Shown here piece by piece: positions 6,444 to 14,598 of a stretch of DNA of 16,139 bases. The first letter of the stretch is position 1, and the number at the start of each line of letters is the position of its first letter. The position numbers were made by a program, and so were the translations under genes. The notes under the pieces were generated by a model. It did no database searches and was not told the origin of the DNA. It saw only the letters and a program-made list of their open reading frames with translations. Source of the stretch: an uncultured Oscillospiraceae bacterium (lineage in GTDB: Bacteria; Bacillota; Clostridia; Oscillospirales; Oscillospiraceae); contig CAJTYK010000046.1 in assembly GCA_910584285.1 (NCBI GenBank), forward strand, positions 1 to 16,139, written 5' to 3'.

Positions 6444-8210
6444 CTACATCACCACAATCTCCCCGCATACCATTTTGGCCACGCACTGGCGCTCCTCCTG
6501 CCGCAGGCGGGTGATCTCGTCTCCGATGGAGATCTCCGTCCCGGCGTAGGCCACGCCGCACTCCAGCCGGCCCTCCTCGCCCCGATCCCGCAGCTCCTCC
6601 TTGATGTCCTCCAGATCCTCCTCCAGCTGCTGAAGGCGGAGGGCCGCGGTGTTGAGCTTGACCCGCACCTTGCTAAGCAGGCTGGCCTTCACCGGGCTGT
6701 CCAACTGGCACTCCAGCCGTTCCAGCTCCATCTCCAGATTCTCCAGCTCCTTCTGCACCAGCTCCCGCTCGAAGTTGGTGCAGGGCAGGCCCCCCAGGGT
6801 GATGGAGGTGCGGCACTCAGACCGGGAGCCCACAGTGGTGGCGCTCACCTTTTTGGCCGCCCAGATCCGGCCGCCCATGATGGTGCCCCGCCCGGAGCGC
6901 ACCAGCACCTCGCCGTCGCAGTAGATATTGCCGTTGATGATGGCGTCGGTCTGAAGATTTTCCCGGGCGTAAATGGTGGCGTTTTCAATATACTTGGCGA
7001 AAATGCACCGCTGAGAGCGGACGGTGGTGGTGCCGTCGCCCAGGATCCCCTTCACCACGGTGAGGTCGCCGCCGGCCTCCACGGTGCTGCCCGCCTCAAT
7101 GACGCCGCCCACCCAGATGCTGCCCATGGCCCGGACGGTGAAGCCGGTGAGCACGTCCCCCTTGATGCTGATGTCTCCCAGGAACTTGATGCTCCCGGTG
7201 GAGAAATCCACGTTGCCCGGTATCTCCAGCACAGGCTTCACTTGGAAGCTGCGCCCCGTGAACTCCACGTGCCCCGCCACCGACGCCACCAGGGCGTCGC
7301 CATCCTCGCTGATCTCGGTGTTGCGTCCCTTGGGCAGGGGGACGGTCTTGCCGCTCTTGGCGGGGATCTCCTGATCCAGCACCGTGCGGCCCGGTTCCCC
7401 CTCGGTGGGGCGGACGAGGCGGCAGATCTCCTGCCCCTCCTTCACGTTGCGGATCAGGTTCAGGGCGGTATAGTCCACCTGGTCGTACTCGTCCACCTCC
7501 AGCACCCGCTCAATGACCCGGGGCACGTAGTCCACAATGTTGCCGTTCTTGCCGTCGAAGGCAGGCTTGCCCTGGGCCAGGAGGAACAGGGTGAAGTACC
7601 GGTTCTCGTGGTGGGGCAGCCGGTTGGCCACCCGCTCGTCCACGCCGTAGGCGATGCCCTGATCCTCCATGGCCTGGTGGAGCAGCTCCCGGGTCAGCTC
7701 CCGCCCCTCGCCCGTGGGCGGGAACACCAGCACCCAGGCGTACAGCTTGTCGGCGGACAGGAAGATCCACGGGTAGGCGTCCAGCCCCACGGGCTTTTTC
7801 TCCTTGTCCGGCTCCTCGCCGTCCTTGGGCGGCTTGCTCCGCTTGACCTTGTCGGCGTTCTTGTTCTGGTTCTGGATGGATTTCAGCCGGAAGGCGGACG
7901 CGGTTCTCAGCCCGCTCTGAAGCCGGGCCTTTTCCCTGCTGATCACCTCGGGGGCCAGCGCGCCGTCCTCGTCCATGCACAGCCGGGGGGTGGGCAGATA
8001 GCCCGACTCCCGCCGCCGGATGGTATACAGCTGCTGAAGGGGGTGGTCGGCAGACAGCTTCAGCAGGGCCGGATCCTCCGCGGGGAGGAAGGAGGACTCC
8101 GGCTCCTCCCCGGGCTGTTCCGGCAAAACGCGGGGATCCTCCTGCTCCGGATCTGGCTCCGCCTCTTTTGGGCCGAACAGGATGGATGTTAGTTTCTCCT
8201 TGATGGACAT
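6444..8210 (-). CDS. FapA-like DUF342 polymer-forming protein
   Basis: This protein of about 588 residues resembles FapA (flagellar assembly protein A/DUF342). An acidic, Pro-rich and Lys-rich N-terminal region (about 1-145) precedes the DUF342 N-terminal part (about 146-300). A repetitive beta-helix follows (about 305-475), with short glycine-turn repeats such as GSIKFLGDISIKGDV and STVEAGGDLTV. It ends with a strong coiled coil (about 480-545, rich in Leu/Glu) and a short tail. There is no signal peptide or membrane segment, so it is cytoplasmic. GTG 8219, ATG 8216 and ATG 8210 are all possible starts; 8210 sits best behind GGCGG. The strong promoter at 8261-8289 begins the operon here. In Vibrio, FapA is linked to flagellar assembly; no flagellar gene is nearby, so its role here is open. 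Confidence 0.85.
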   Translation of the reverse strand: MSIKEKLTSILFGPKEAEPDPEQEDPRVLPEQPGEEPESSFLPAEDPALLKLSADHPLQQLYTIRRRESGYLPTPRLCMDEDGALAPEVISREKARLQSGLRTASAFRLKSIQNQNKNADKVKRSKPPKDGEEPDKEKKPVGLDAYPWIFLSADKLYAWVLVFPPTGEGRELTRELLHQAMEDQGIAYGVDERVANRLPHHENRYFTLFLLAQGKPAFDGKNGNIVDYVPRVIERVLEVDEYDQVDYTALNLIRNVKEGQEICRLVRPTEGEPGRTVLDQEIPAKSGKTVPLPKGRNTEISEDGDALVASVAGHVEFTGRSFQVKPVLEIPGNVDFSTGSIKFLGDISIKGDVLTGFTVRAMGSIWVGGVIEAGSTVEAGGDLTVVKGILGDGTTTVRSQRCIFAKYIENATIYARENLQTDAIINGNIYCDGEVLVRSGRGTIMGGRIWAAKKVSATTVGSRSECRTSITLGGLPCTNFERELVQKELENLEMELERLECQLDSPVKASLLSKVRVKLNTAALRLQQLEEDLEDIKEELRDRGEEGRLECGVAYAGTEISIGDEITRLRQEERQCVAKMVCGEIVVM

Positions 8211-8260
8211 CTGCATCACCGCCGATCAGAAGATTGCCGCGCGCTATGGCGCTTTACTCT

Positions 8261-8289
8261 ATTATAACAAACCCGAACCCGGTTGACAA
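8261..8289 (-). promoter_or_regulatory. Promoter of the FapA-CheX-CheY-AAA+ operon
   Basis: On the minus strand TTGTCA (8284-8289) and TATAAT (8261-8266) are 17 bases apart, about 50 bases before the FapA-like start. It lies right after the stop of the nucleoside kinase (8311). No terminator is visible between the two, so read-through from the kinase may add to expression. Confidence 0.75.
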
Positions 8290-8310
8290 GTCGGAATTGC
8301 CGCCGATCCA

Positions 8311-9987
8311 TCAGACGTGGTAGCAGCCGCCGCCGATGAACTCCCGCATGATGGAGGTCTTAGGAATATTGTCCCCGGGTATGGGCAGGAAATAGTTCAG
8401 GAACTTCAGCAGCCGCTTGGCCTCGATGTACTCCTCGCTGTCCCGGGGCACGCCGAACAGCAGGGGCTGGACGTAGGGCTTGAGCAGGGAGGTCTCGTAG
8501 ATCAGGGCGGAGTTGAACACCATGTCCGCGCTGTCCTGGAAGGGGAAGATGTTGTTCTCCTCCCCCCGGCGGACGGAGGGCCACATTTTGATGGTGGCCT
8601 GGGCGGAGTAGCCCCGGGTGCGGGCGTCCCGCTCGATGCGCCGCAGCAGACGGGCGTCGGTGGTGGGGATGCGGTTGTGATCGTCGATGTTCAGGGTGGT
8701 GAGGCAACTGATGTAGATCTTGTACTTGCTCTCCCGGGGCAGGGAATAGGTGAACTGATCGTTGAGGCAGTGGATACCCTCGATGACCAGCACGTCCTCC
8801 GCTCCCAGGGTGAGCTGGCTGCCGTTGTACTCCCGGGCTCCCCGCTTGAAGTTGTAGGTGGGCATATCCACCGTCTCGCCCCGGAGCAGGTGGGTCATAT
8901 CCGTGTTGAACTGCTCCACGTCCATGGCGCCCAGGCCCTCGAAGTCATAGTTTCCATTCTCGTCCCGGGGGGTGTCCGTCCGGTTTTTGAAGTAGTTGTC
9001 GGTGGCGATGGCGTGGGGCCGCAGGCCGCAGGCCCGCAGCTGGGTGGACAGCCGGTGGGAGAAGGTGGTTTTGCCGGAGGAGGACGGCCCGGCGATCATG
9101 ACGAAGCGCACCTCTCGATGGGCGGCGATTTCGGCGGCGATGTCGCCGATCTTCTTCTCCATCATGGCCTCATAGCTCAGAATCAGCGGCGTGGCCTGCC
9201 CCTGGGCGATGACGGTGTTCAGCTCCGCCACGTTGGACACCCCCAACGCCTCCGCCCGCTGGGTGGAGGCCCGCAGCTCCCGGAACACCTTCAAGGAGGG
9301 TTTGAACTCCCCCAGTCGGCCGGGATCCTTCAGGGTGGGCAGGCGGAGGACAAAGCCGTCCTCAAACTGCTCCAGGGCGAAGCAGCGGATGTATCCCGTG
9401 TCCGGGGCCATGTAGCCGTAGAAGTAGTCCACAAAGCCGTCCAGCTCGTACACATTCACGTGGGAATTGACCCGGAAGCTGAGCAGATCCGCCTTGTGGA
9501 TCAGCCCCTCCCGGCGGAACAGCTCCATGGCGTCGTCGGTGTTGACGGAGCGCTTCTGGATGGGCAGGGCCGCGTCGGACAGCTCCCGCATCCGGGCCTC
9601 CACCCGATCCAGCAGGGCCTGGTTCAGGGTAAACCTGCCCTGAGCCCGGATGAACAGGGAGCGGCTGACGGAATAGCCCACGGAGATACGCTCCACGTTG
9701 TCCTTGCCCACCACGTCGTAGAACGCCTTGATGGTCAGAAACACGGCGCTGCGCTCGTAGGTCTGGATGCCGGGTACGTCCCGGGCGGTGACCATGCGCA
9801 GGGTACAGTCCCGATCCAGCACCTTGTGGAGCTCGCACAGCTTCCCGTCCCGGTTCACCAGCAGGATGTCGTCGGGATACTGATCCTGGAAGTCCGCGGC
9901 GATGGTTCGGAAGGGGGTGCCGTGGGGGTATTCGTACTGCGCGCCGTCGATGATCACCGTCTGCTTGTGCATGATTGCGGTTTCCAT
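8311..9987 (-). CDS. TGS-domain nucleoside (uridine-type) kinase
   Basis: This 558-residue protein fuses a threonyl-tRNA-synthetase-like N-terminus to a uridine kinase/phosphoribulokinase-family domain. Residues about 8-70 (IIDGAQYEYPHGTPFRTIA, then CTLRMVT) form a TGS-like fold. About 80-230 resembles the ThrRS second additional domain (HKADLLSFRVNSHVNVYELD). The kinase domain has Walker A GPSSSGKTT (300-308), the DNYF segment (330-333), and VLVIEGIH (399-406) as the Walker B-like strand. Such fusions are common in Firmicutes and are annotated as nucleoside kinases; the natural substrate is mostly unproven. ATG at 9987 follows AGGAGG with 7-base spacing. It stands alone between the terminator at 10083-10115 and the FapA promoter. 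No clear promoter was seen upstream. Confidence 0.88.
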   Translation of the reverse strand: METAIMHKQTVIIDGAQYEYPHGTPFRTIAADFQDQYPDDILLVNRDGKLCELHKVLDRDCTLRMVTARDVPGIQTYERSAVFLTIKAFYDVVGKDNVERISVGYSVSRSLFIRAQGRFTLNQALLDRVEARMRELSDAALPIQKRSVNTDDAMELFRREGLIHKADLLSFRVNSHVNVYELDGFVDYFYGYMAPDTGYIRCFALEQFEDGFVLRLPTLKDPGRLGEFKPSLKVFRELRASTQRAEALGVSNVAELNTVIAQGQATPLILSYEAMMEKKIGDIAAEIAAHREVRFVMIAGPSSSGKTTFSHRLSTQLRACGLRPHAIATDNYFKNRTDTPRDENGNYDFEGLGAMDVEQFNTDMTHLLRGETVDMPTYNFKRGAREYNGSQLTLGAEDVLVIEGIHCLNDQFTYSLPRESKYKIYISCLTTLNIDDHNRIPTTDARLLRRIERDARTRGYSAQATIKMWPSVRRGEENNIFPFQDSADMVFNSALIYETSLLKPYVQPLLFGVPRDSEEYIEAKRLLKFLNYFLPIPGDNIPKTSIMREFIGGGCYHV

Positions 9988-10082
9988 GAGAGGGCCTCCT
10001 TGTCTCTTTTATGGTGTTCTGCATCTATTCTATCATATTCGACAGAAAAAGGGGAGAAAAATTTTCAAAATCCGGAGAAAAA

Positions 10083-10115
10083 GCCGGCGGCCCCTCTCCG
10101 GAGCCGCCGGCTTTT
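10083..10115 (-). terminator. Strong intrinsic terminator after the YtvI-like gene
   Basis: GCCGGCGGC (10083-10091) pairs perfectly with GCCGCCGGC (10103-10111). A flanks on one side and T on the other (10078-10082, 10112-10115) extend the stem. Read on the minus strand it ends in CTTTTTCTCC, 20 bases after the stop of the gene at 10135. It separates that operon from the downstream nucleoside kinase. The T run on the plus side is shorter. Confidence 0.85.
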
Positions 10116-10134
10116 GTCTGTGCGCGGAGCGGGC

Positions 10135-11316
10135 CTACTCCTCCGCCCGCTTCCGCCCGGAGCGGAGGATGGCGTTGATGTCCTGCGCCGCCAGGGACAG
10201 ATCGTCCAGCACCGGGCGGAAAATGCCCAGCTTGGCCAGGTTGATGCACACCAGCAGCAGCAGCGGCCCCACCACCATACCCAGCACGCCGCCGATCTTC
10301 ATGCCCACGTAGATGCCCACCAGGGACAGGATGGGGGACAGCCCCGTTTGGTTGCCCAGGATCTTTGGCTCCGCGAAGCGGCGGAACAGCACGATGACGC
10401 CCCACACCGCCATCAGCGCCGCCGCCTCACCGTACTGGGCCAGTACCATGTCGACCACCGCCCAGGGCACCATGACGGTGCCCGCGCCAATGATGGGGAT
10501 GAAGTCCAGCACTGCCAGGGCGAAGGCCAGCAGCAGCCCATAGGGCTGCCTCATGAACAGGAAGCCCACGGCGAGGATGAGGAACACCCCCAGAGACAGG
10601 ATGAGCTGGCTCTTAATATAGCCGCCGAAGGCGCTCATGAAGATGTCCTTCAGCGAGCGGCAAAAGTCCCGGGCCACCAGGGGCACCCGGTCGGTGAGCT
10701 CGAACCGCAGCCGGGGATAGTCCCCGGTGATGAAGTAGCTGGCCATGACGAACACCACCAGGGCTACGGCGAAGTTGGACACGTTGGCCGCCATAGAGGG
10801 GGCCTGCCCCGCCATCTGGGCCAGCCAGCCGGAGAAATCCAGCCCCCGCGCCCAGTCCAGCACCGCCGCCATCAGGTCCTCCCCGGTGGTGATCACCCCC
10901 TGGGGCACGAAATCCCCCAGGCCGGACAGCCAGCCCTGGACGCTGTTCACCACCCCGGCCAGCCCCTCCAGCAGCTCGTCCAGCAGGGACTGTCGGTTGT
11001 CGAACAGGGAGCGCACCTGCCCCACCGCCGCCCAGCCCAGGCCGAACAGCACCCCGCTGGCGACGGCGAACACCAGGATCACCAGCACCATGGAGATGGC
11101 CTTCCTGGGGGCGCCGGAGTGCCGCTGGAGCCATTTCACCGCCGGGTTCAGCCCCCAGGCCAGCACCAGGGCCAGCACAAAGGGGCTGAGCAGGGACAGC
11201 AGAGGCAGCCCCACCCACACGGCCAGCGCCAGCCCGCCCAGGGCCAGCACCGCCCGCAGCCCCAGCCGCAGCCAGAGCTGGGCCCGCTCGCCCCAGGCCA
11301 GGGGGGAATCGTTCAT
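10135..11316 (-). CDS. AI-2E family/YtvI-type membrane transporter
   Basis: This 393-residue polytopic membrane protein belongs to the PerM/AI-2E exporter family, including YtvI-type sporulation membrane proteins. The N-terminal pair of membrane segments (about 20-57) is followed by a third (about 75-98). A periplasm-facing region of about 100 residues comes next. The conserved C-terminal half carries the family signature LDFIPIIGAG (270-279) and then FRRFAEPKILGNQTGLSP (311-328), both typical of this family. The length fits the usual 340-400. ATG at 11316 follows AAGGAGG at 8-base spacing. It lies 42 bases behind the AEC transporter gene and is probably co-transcribed with it; a GC-rich hairpin lies between them. 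The substrate cannot be read from sequence. Confidence 0.87.
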   Translation of the reverse strand: MNDSPLAWGERAQLWLRLGLRAVLALGGLALAVWVGLPLLSLLSPFVLALVLAWGLNPAVKWLQRHSGAPRKAISMVLVILVFAVASGVLFGLGWAAVGQVRSLFDNRQSLLDELLEGLAGVVNSVQGWLSGLGDFVPQGVITTGEDLMAAVLDWARGLDFSGWLAQMAGQAPSMAANVSNFAVALVVFVMASYFITGDYPRLRFELTDRVPLVARDFCRSLKDIFMSAFGGYIKSQLILSLGVFLILAVGFLFMRQPYGLLLAFALAVLDFIPIIGAGTVMVPWAVVDMVLAQYGEAAALMAVWGVIVLFRRFAEPKILGNQTGLSPILSLVGIYVGMKIGGVLGMVVGPLLLLVCINLAKLGIFRPVLDDLSLAAQDINAILRSGRKRAEE

Positions 11317-11340
11317 GCCAACCGCCTCCTTATAGTAAAT

Positions 11341-11358
11341 CCGCCGGGACGCCGGCGG
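11341..11358 (-). other. Intercistronic GC hairpin
   Basis: CCGCCGG (11341-11347) and CCGGCGG (11352-11358) form a 7-bp stem with loop GACG, directly after the AEC transporter stop codon. No T run follows on the minus strand; instead ATTTACTATAAGGAGG leads into the next gene. It is probably an mRNA stability or processing element, not a terminator. Confidence 0.5.
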
Positions 11359-12288
11359 TCAGCCCGCCGCCAAAAGCTGGGCCAGCACCGCTGCCGCGGG
11401 CAGGGTGACCAGGCACAGCAGGGTGGACAGGGTGACCTGCTGGGCGGCCAGGGCCGCATCCTTGCCCATGCTCTGGGCGAACAGGCTGGTGGCCCCGGCG
11501 GTGGGACAGCCGGCCAGAATCACCGTGGCCGTAAACACCATGGGCTCCACCCGGAAGGGCAGCAGCACCGCCGCCGTCAGCAGCGGCAGGCCCAACAGCT
11601 TCACCGCGGACGTCATGTAGAGCTTCCGGGTGGAAAATACCTGGCCCAGATCCGCCTGGGCCATCTGCCCGCCGATGACCACCATGGCCAGGGGGGTGTT
11701 CATGCTGCCCAGGTAGCCCACGGCGGCGTCCACCGGCCCGGGCAGCCGCCAGCCGGTGAAGAATAGCAGCAGCCCGCCCACGAACCCCAAAATGCCCGGG
11801 TTCAGGGCCAGCTTTTTCAGGGACAGCTCCGACCGGCCGCCGATAAGGGCCCGGCCCTGGGTCCAGGTGACGGTGTTGAACACCGCCAGCCCCACCACTG
11901 CCGCGATCATGGCCTCGTCGCCCAGGGCGGACTGGATCAGGGGCAGGCCCATAAACCCGGCGTTGCCGTACACGGCGGCAAAGCGGAGGATGCCCTTGTG
12001 GGCCTCCCCCTCCCGGGGAAACAGGATCAGGGACAGGGCCATGTACAGGAGATACACCCCGGCCATGACGGTGAGGGCGGTGAGGAGCTGGCCTTGGGTT
12101 TGGGGGGTGCGCTCCACCTCGAAGGAGGTGATCATAATGCAGGGGGTTACCACGTACAGCAGCACCCGGGACACCTGGGACAGGGTGTCCCCGGACAGCA
12201 GGCCCAGCCGACCGAACAGGAAGCCCACCGACATCAGCAGAAACAGGGTGAGCACGCTGCCTCCCACCACCAGAAACGCGTCAAGCAT
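11359..12288 (-). CDS. AEC family (auxin efflux carrier-type) transporter
   Basis: This 309-residue, almost wholly hydrophobic protein shows about ten membrane segments in two halves. Family-like landmarks are VTPCIMITSF (47-56), YGNAGFMGLPL (107-117), NPGILGF (163-169) at the start of the second half, MNTPLAMVVIG (196-206) and GCPTAGATSLFAQ (260-272). AEC proteins export small organic anions in bacteria, for example malate-type permeases; which one applies here is unknown. ATG at 12288 follows GAGGGA. It is the first gene of a two-gene operon with the YtvI-like protein, driven by the promoter at 12327-12355. The length is normal. Confidence 0.88.
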   Translation of the reverse strand: MLDAFLVVGGSVLTLFLLMSVGFLFGRLGLLSGDTLSQVSRVLLYVVTPCIMITSFEVERTPQTQGQLLTALTVMAGVYLLYMALSLILFPREGEAHKGILRFAAVYGNAGFMGLPLIQSALGDEAMIAAVVGLAVFNTVTWTQGRALIGGRSELSLKKLALNPGILGFVGGLLLFFTGWRLPGPVDAAVGYLGSMNTPLAMVVIGGQMAQADLGQVFSTRKLYMTSAVKLLGLPLLTAAVLLPFRVEPMVFTATVILAGCPTAGATSLFAQSMGKDAALAAQQVTLSTLLCLVTLPAAAVLAQLLAAG

Positions 12289-12326
12289 TTTATGTTCCCT
12301 CTCTTTTTCTCTCAGCAGTACGCATT

Positions 12327-12355
12327 ATTATAAGCCCATCCCGCCGCATTGACAA
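12327..12355 (-). promoter_or_regulatory. Promoter of the AEC transporter operon
   Basis: On the minus strand TTGTCA (12350-12355) and TATAAT (12327-12332) have a 17-base spacer. The -35 box overlaps the -35 box of the divergent ABC exporter promoter in the shared sequence TTGACAA (12349-12355). Confidence 0.8.
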
Positions 12356-12377
12356 GGGAAATTCTTTGCGCTATACT
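12349..12377 (+). promoter_or_regulatory. Promoter of the ABC exporter operon
   Basis: TTGACA (12349-12354) and TATACT (12372-12377) have a 17-base spacer and lie 49 bases before the ABC gene ATG. Its -35 is superimposed on that of the AEC promoter, so only one polymerase can engage at a time. Confidence 0.8.
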
Positions 12378-12426
12378 ATTTCTTTACTGACGAACAGCCT
12401 GATCTGTGAAAAGGAGTGTCCTTCCC

Positions 12427-14172
12427 ATGCCGTCTAACCGCTTCCGGCGGGGTTATGTCCCCATCTTCCTGTCCTATTATAAGCCCCACCTGGGCCTGTT
12501 TATTCTGGATATGTGCTGCGCTCTGGGCATCGCACTGGTGGATCTGGCCTTCCCCTGGGCCTCCCGGGAGGCCATGAACAGTCTGCTGCCCCAGAGCCTC
12601 TATGCCGCCTTTTTCACCGTCATGGGCCTGCTGCTGGCGGCCTACGCCCTGCGCTCGGTGATGTACTTCATCGTCACCTACTGGGGCCACATGATGGGGG
12701 TGCGCATCGAGGCGGATATCCGCCGGGATCTGTTCGGCCATATGCAGGATCTGTCCTTCTCCTTCTACGACAAGAACCGCACCGGCCAGCTCATGAGCCG
12801 GGCCACCAACGACCTCTTTGAGATCACGGAGCTGGCCCACCACGGCCCTGAGGATCTGTTCATCTCCGCCGTCACCCTCCTGGGGGCCTTCTGCCTGATG
12901 CTTACCATCCAGTGGAAGCTGGCCCTCATCGTGTTTGCCATCGTGCCCATTTTCGTCATCTTCACCGTGATCCAGCGGCGGCGGATGGTGCAGGCATCGG
13001 TGCGGGTGAAGCAGAACATGGCGGGCATCAACGGCCAGCTGGAGTCGGCCATATCCGGTATGCGCACCGCCAAGGCATTTGCCAGCGAGGCGCAGGAGAC
13101 CGCCAAGTTTGAGCAGTCCAACGAGCTGTTCAAAAAGGCCAAGCGGGATTCCTACAAGGCCATGGGGATCTACCACGCGGGGCTGGAGTTCGCCCTGCCC
13201 GCCATGAACGTGCTGACGGTGGCGGCAGGGGGCTTCTTCATCATGCGGGGGGAGATGACCTTCGTCGATCTAAGCGCCTTCATCCTCTATATCTCCACCT
13301 TCCTGACCCCGGTGCGGAAGCTGGCCGCCTTTGTGGAGCAGTTCCTCAACGGCATGGCGGGCTTCAAGCGGTTCGTGGAGCTGATGCGGGTGGAACCCGC
13401 CGTCCAGGACGCCCCGGACGCCAAAGAGATGGGGACGGCGAAGGGTGATATCCTCATCGACGATGTGTCCTTCCATTATGAGGACGGCCCGGCGGTGCTG
13501 GATCACGTGTCCATCCACATCCCCCAGGGGGAGACGGTGGCGGTGGTGGGGCCCTCTGGGGGCGGCAAGTCCACCTTGTGCCAGCTTATCCCCCGGTTCT
13601 ACGACGTGACCGGGGGCCGGATTTTAGTGGACGGCCAGGACGTGCGCTCGGTGACCCAGCGCTCTTTGCGGCAGAACATCGGCATCGTCCAGCAGGACGT
13701 GTTCCTGTTCGCGGGCACCGTGCTGGATAACATCCGCTACGGCAGGCCGGACGCCACCGAAGCGGAGGTGGTGGAGGCCGCCCGCCGGGCGGAGATCTAC
13801 GACGACATCATGGCCATGCCCGACGGCTTCCACACCTATGTGGGGGAGCGCGGCGTGATGCTGTCCGGTGGGCAGAAGCAACGGGTGTCCATCGCCCGGA
13901 TCTTCCTGAAAAACCCACCCATTTTGATTTTGGACGAGGCCACCTCTGCCCTGGACTCGGTGACGGAGGCCCGCATCCAATCCGCCTTTGACGAGCTGGC
14001 GAAGGGCCGCACCACCCTGATCATCGCCCACCGGCTGTCCACCATCCGCAGCGCCAACCGAATCATCGTAGTGGATGAGAACCATATTTTAGAGGAAGGC
14101 ACCCACGAGGAGCTGCTGGCCTGCGGCGGGGAGTACGCCCAGCTGTACAATGCCCAGAAGCGGGTGGTATGA
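12427..14172 (+). CDS. ABC exporter, fused permease and ATPase (MsbA/LmrA type)
   Basis: This 581-residue half-transporter probably works as a homodimer in the membrane. Residues about 10-300 carry six membrane segments of an exporter-type permease, with the charged intracellular loop IEADIRRDLFGHMQDLSFSF. The ATPase domain has Walker A GPSGGGKST (375-383), signature LSGGQKQR (from 479), Walker B ILILDEATSALD (from 499) and the H-loop histidine in IIAHRLST (H535), all intact. ATG at 12427 is preferred over GTG at 12406, because the AAAGGAG lies inside the longer reading and 10 bases before the ATG. It starts a four-gene operon. The substrate is unknown; lipids, peptides or drugs are typical of the family. 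Confidence 0.93.
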   Translation: MPSNRFRRGYVPIFLSYYKPHLGLFILDMCCALGIALVDLAFPWASREAMNSLLPQSLYAAFFTVMGLLLAAYALRSVMYFIVTYWGHMMGVRIEADIRRDLFGHMQDLSFSFYDKNRTGQLMSRATNDLFEITELAHHGPEDLFISAVTLLGAFCLMLTIQWKLALIVFAIVPIFVIFTVIQRRRMVQASVRVKQNMAGINGQLESAISGMRTAKAFASEAQETAKFEQSNELFKKAKRDSYKAMGIYHAGLEFALPAMNVLTVAAGGFFIMRGEMTFVDLSAFILYISTFLTPVRKLAAFVEQFLNGMAGFKRFVELMRVEPAVQDAPDAKEMGTAKGDILIDDVSFHYEDGPAVLDHVSIHIPQGETVAVVGPSGGGKSTLCQLIPRFYDVTGGRILVDGQDVRSVTQRSLRQNIGIVQQDVFLFAGTVLDNIRYGRPDATEAEVVEAARRAEIYDDIMAMPDGFHTYVGERGVMLSGGQKQRVSIARIFLKNPPILILDEATSALDSVTEARIQSAFDELAKGRTTLIIAHRLSTIRSANRIIVVDENHILEEGTHEELLACGGEYAQLYNAQKRVV

Positions 14173-14190
14173 GCCAAGAAGGTGTGAGAA

Positions 14191-14598
14191 ATGGAACAGC
14201 CTGAAGTAAAATTCTATGGCCATGTGGACGATGCCCTGTTGAAATACGCGGTCATCATCGCCAAATATCAGGGCAAGTGGGTGTTTTGCCGCCACCGGGA
14301 ACGCGACACTCTGGAGATCCCCGGCGGACACAGGGAACCGAGGGAACCGATCCTGGAGACGGCGCGTCGGGAGCTGGTGGAGGAGACCGGCGCGTCGGAG
14401 TTCACGCTGACCCCGGTGTGCGTCTACTCCTTCCGGGATTACGGTATGCTGTACTATGGGGAGATTGCCGCCCTGGAGGGCGGATTGCACCACGAAATCA
14501 GGGAAATCTATCTGATGGATTGTCTGCCTGAGAGCTGGACCTATCCGCTGATCCAACCCAAATTGATAGAGGAAGCCCAGAGGAGAGGCGTGATATGA
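14191..14598 (+). CDS. NUDIX hydrolase
   Basis: This 135-residue protein hydrolyses a nucleoside diphosphate linked to another group. The NUDIX box is complete at residues 46-68: G46, E52, then RELVEETGA (R60, E61, E64, E65, G67), matching Gx5Ex7REUxEExGU. The N-terminal strands include KYAVIIAKYQGKWVFCRHRE. It starts 18 bases after the ABC exporter stop behind AAGGTG, and its TGA overlaps the ATG of the next gene (ATGA). Operon membership does not reveal the substrate; similar small NUDIX proteins act on oxidised nucleotides, nucleotide sugars or NAD-like compounds. Confidence 0.92.
   Translation: MEQPEVKFYGHVDDALLKYAVIIAKYQGKWVFCRHRERDTLEIPGGHREPREPILETARRELVEETGASEFTLTPVCVYSFRDYGMLYYGEIAALEGGLHHEIREIYLMDCLPESWTYPLIQPKLIEEAQRRGVI

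Noticed and set aside
6375..8192. A plus-strand 605-codon open frame opposite the FapA-like gene
   Set aside because: Its His/Leu/Gly/Pro-rich composition and lack of motifs mark it as the antisense shadow of the FapA-like gene.
8317..11766. A plus-strand open frame of 1149 codons across the kinase, YtvI-like and AEC genes
   Set aside because: It is antisense to three clear genes in GC-rich DNA, where stops are rare in one opposing frame. It is rich in Gly, Pro, His and Gln, with no domain and no operon-like start.
12376..13176. A minus-strand 266-codon open frame opposite the ABC exporter
   Set aside because: The plus strand encodes a full ABC exporter with all motifs; the opposing frame has a His/Gly/Gln-rich shadow composition.
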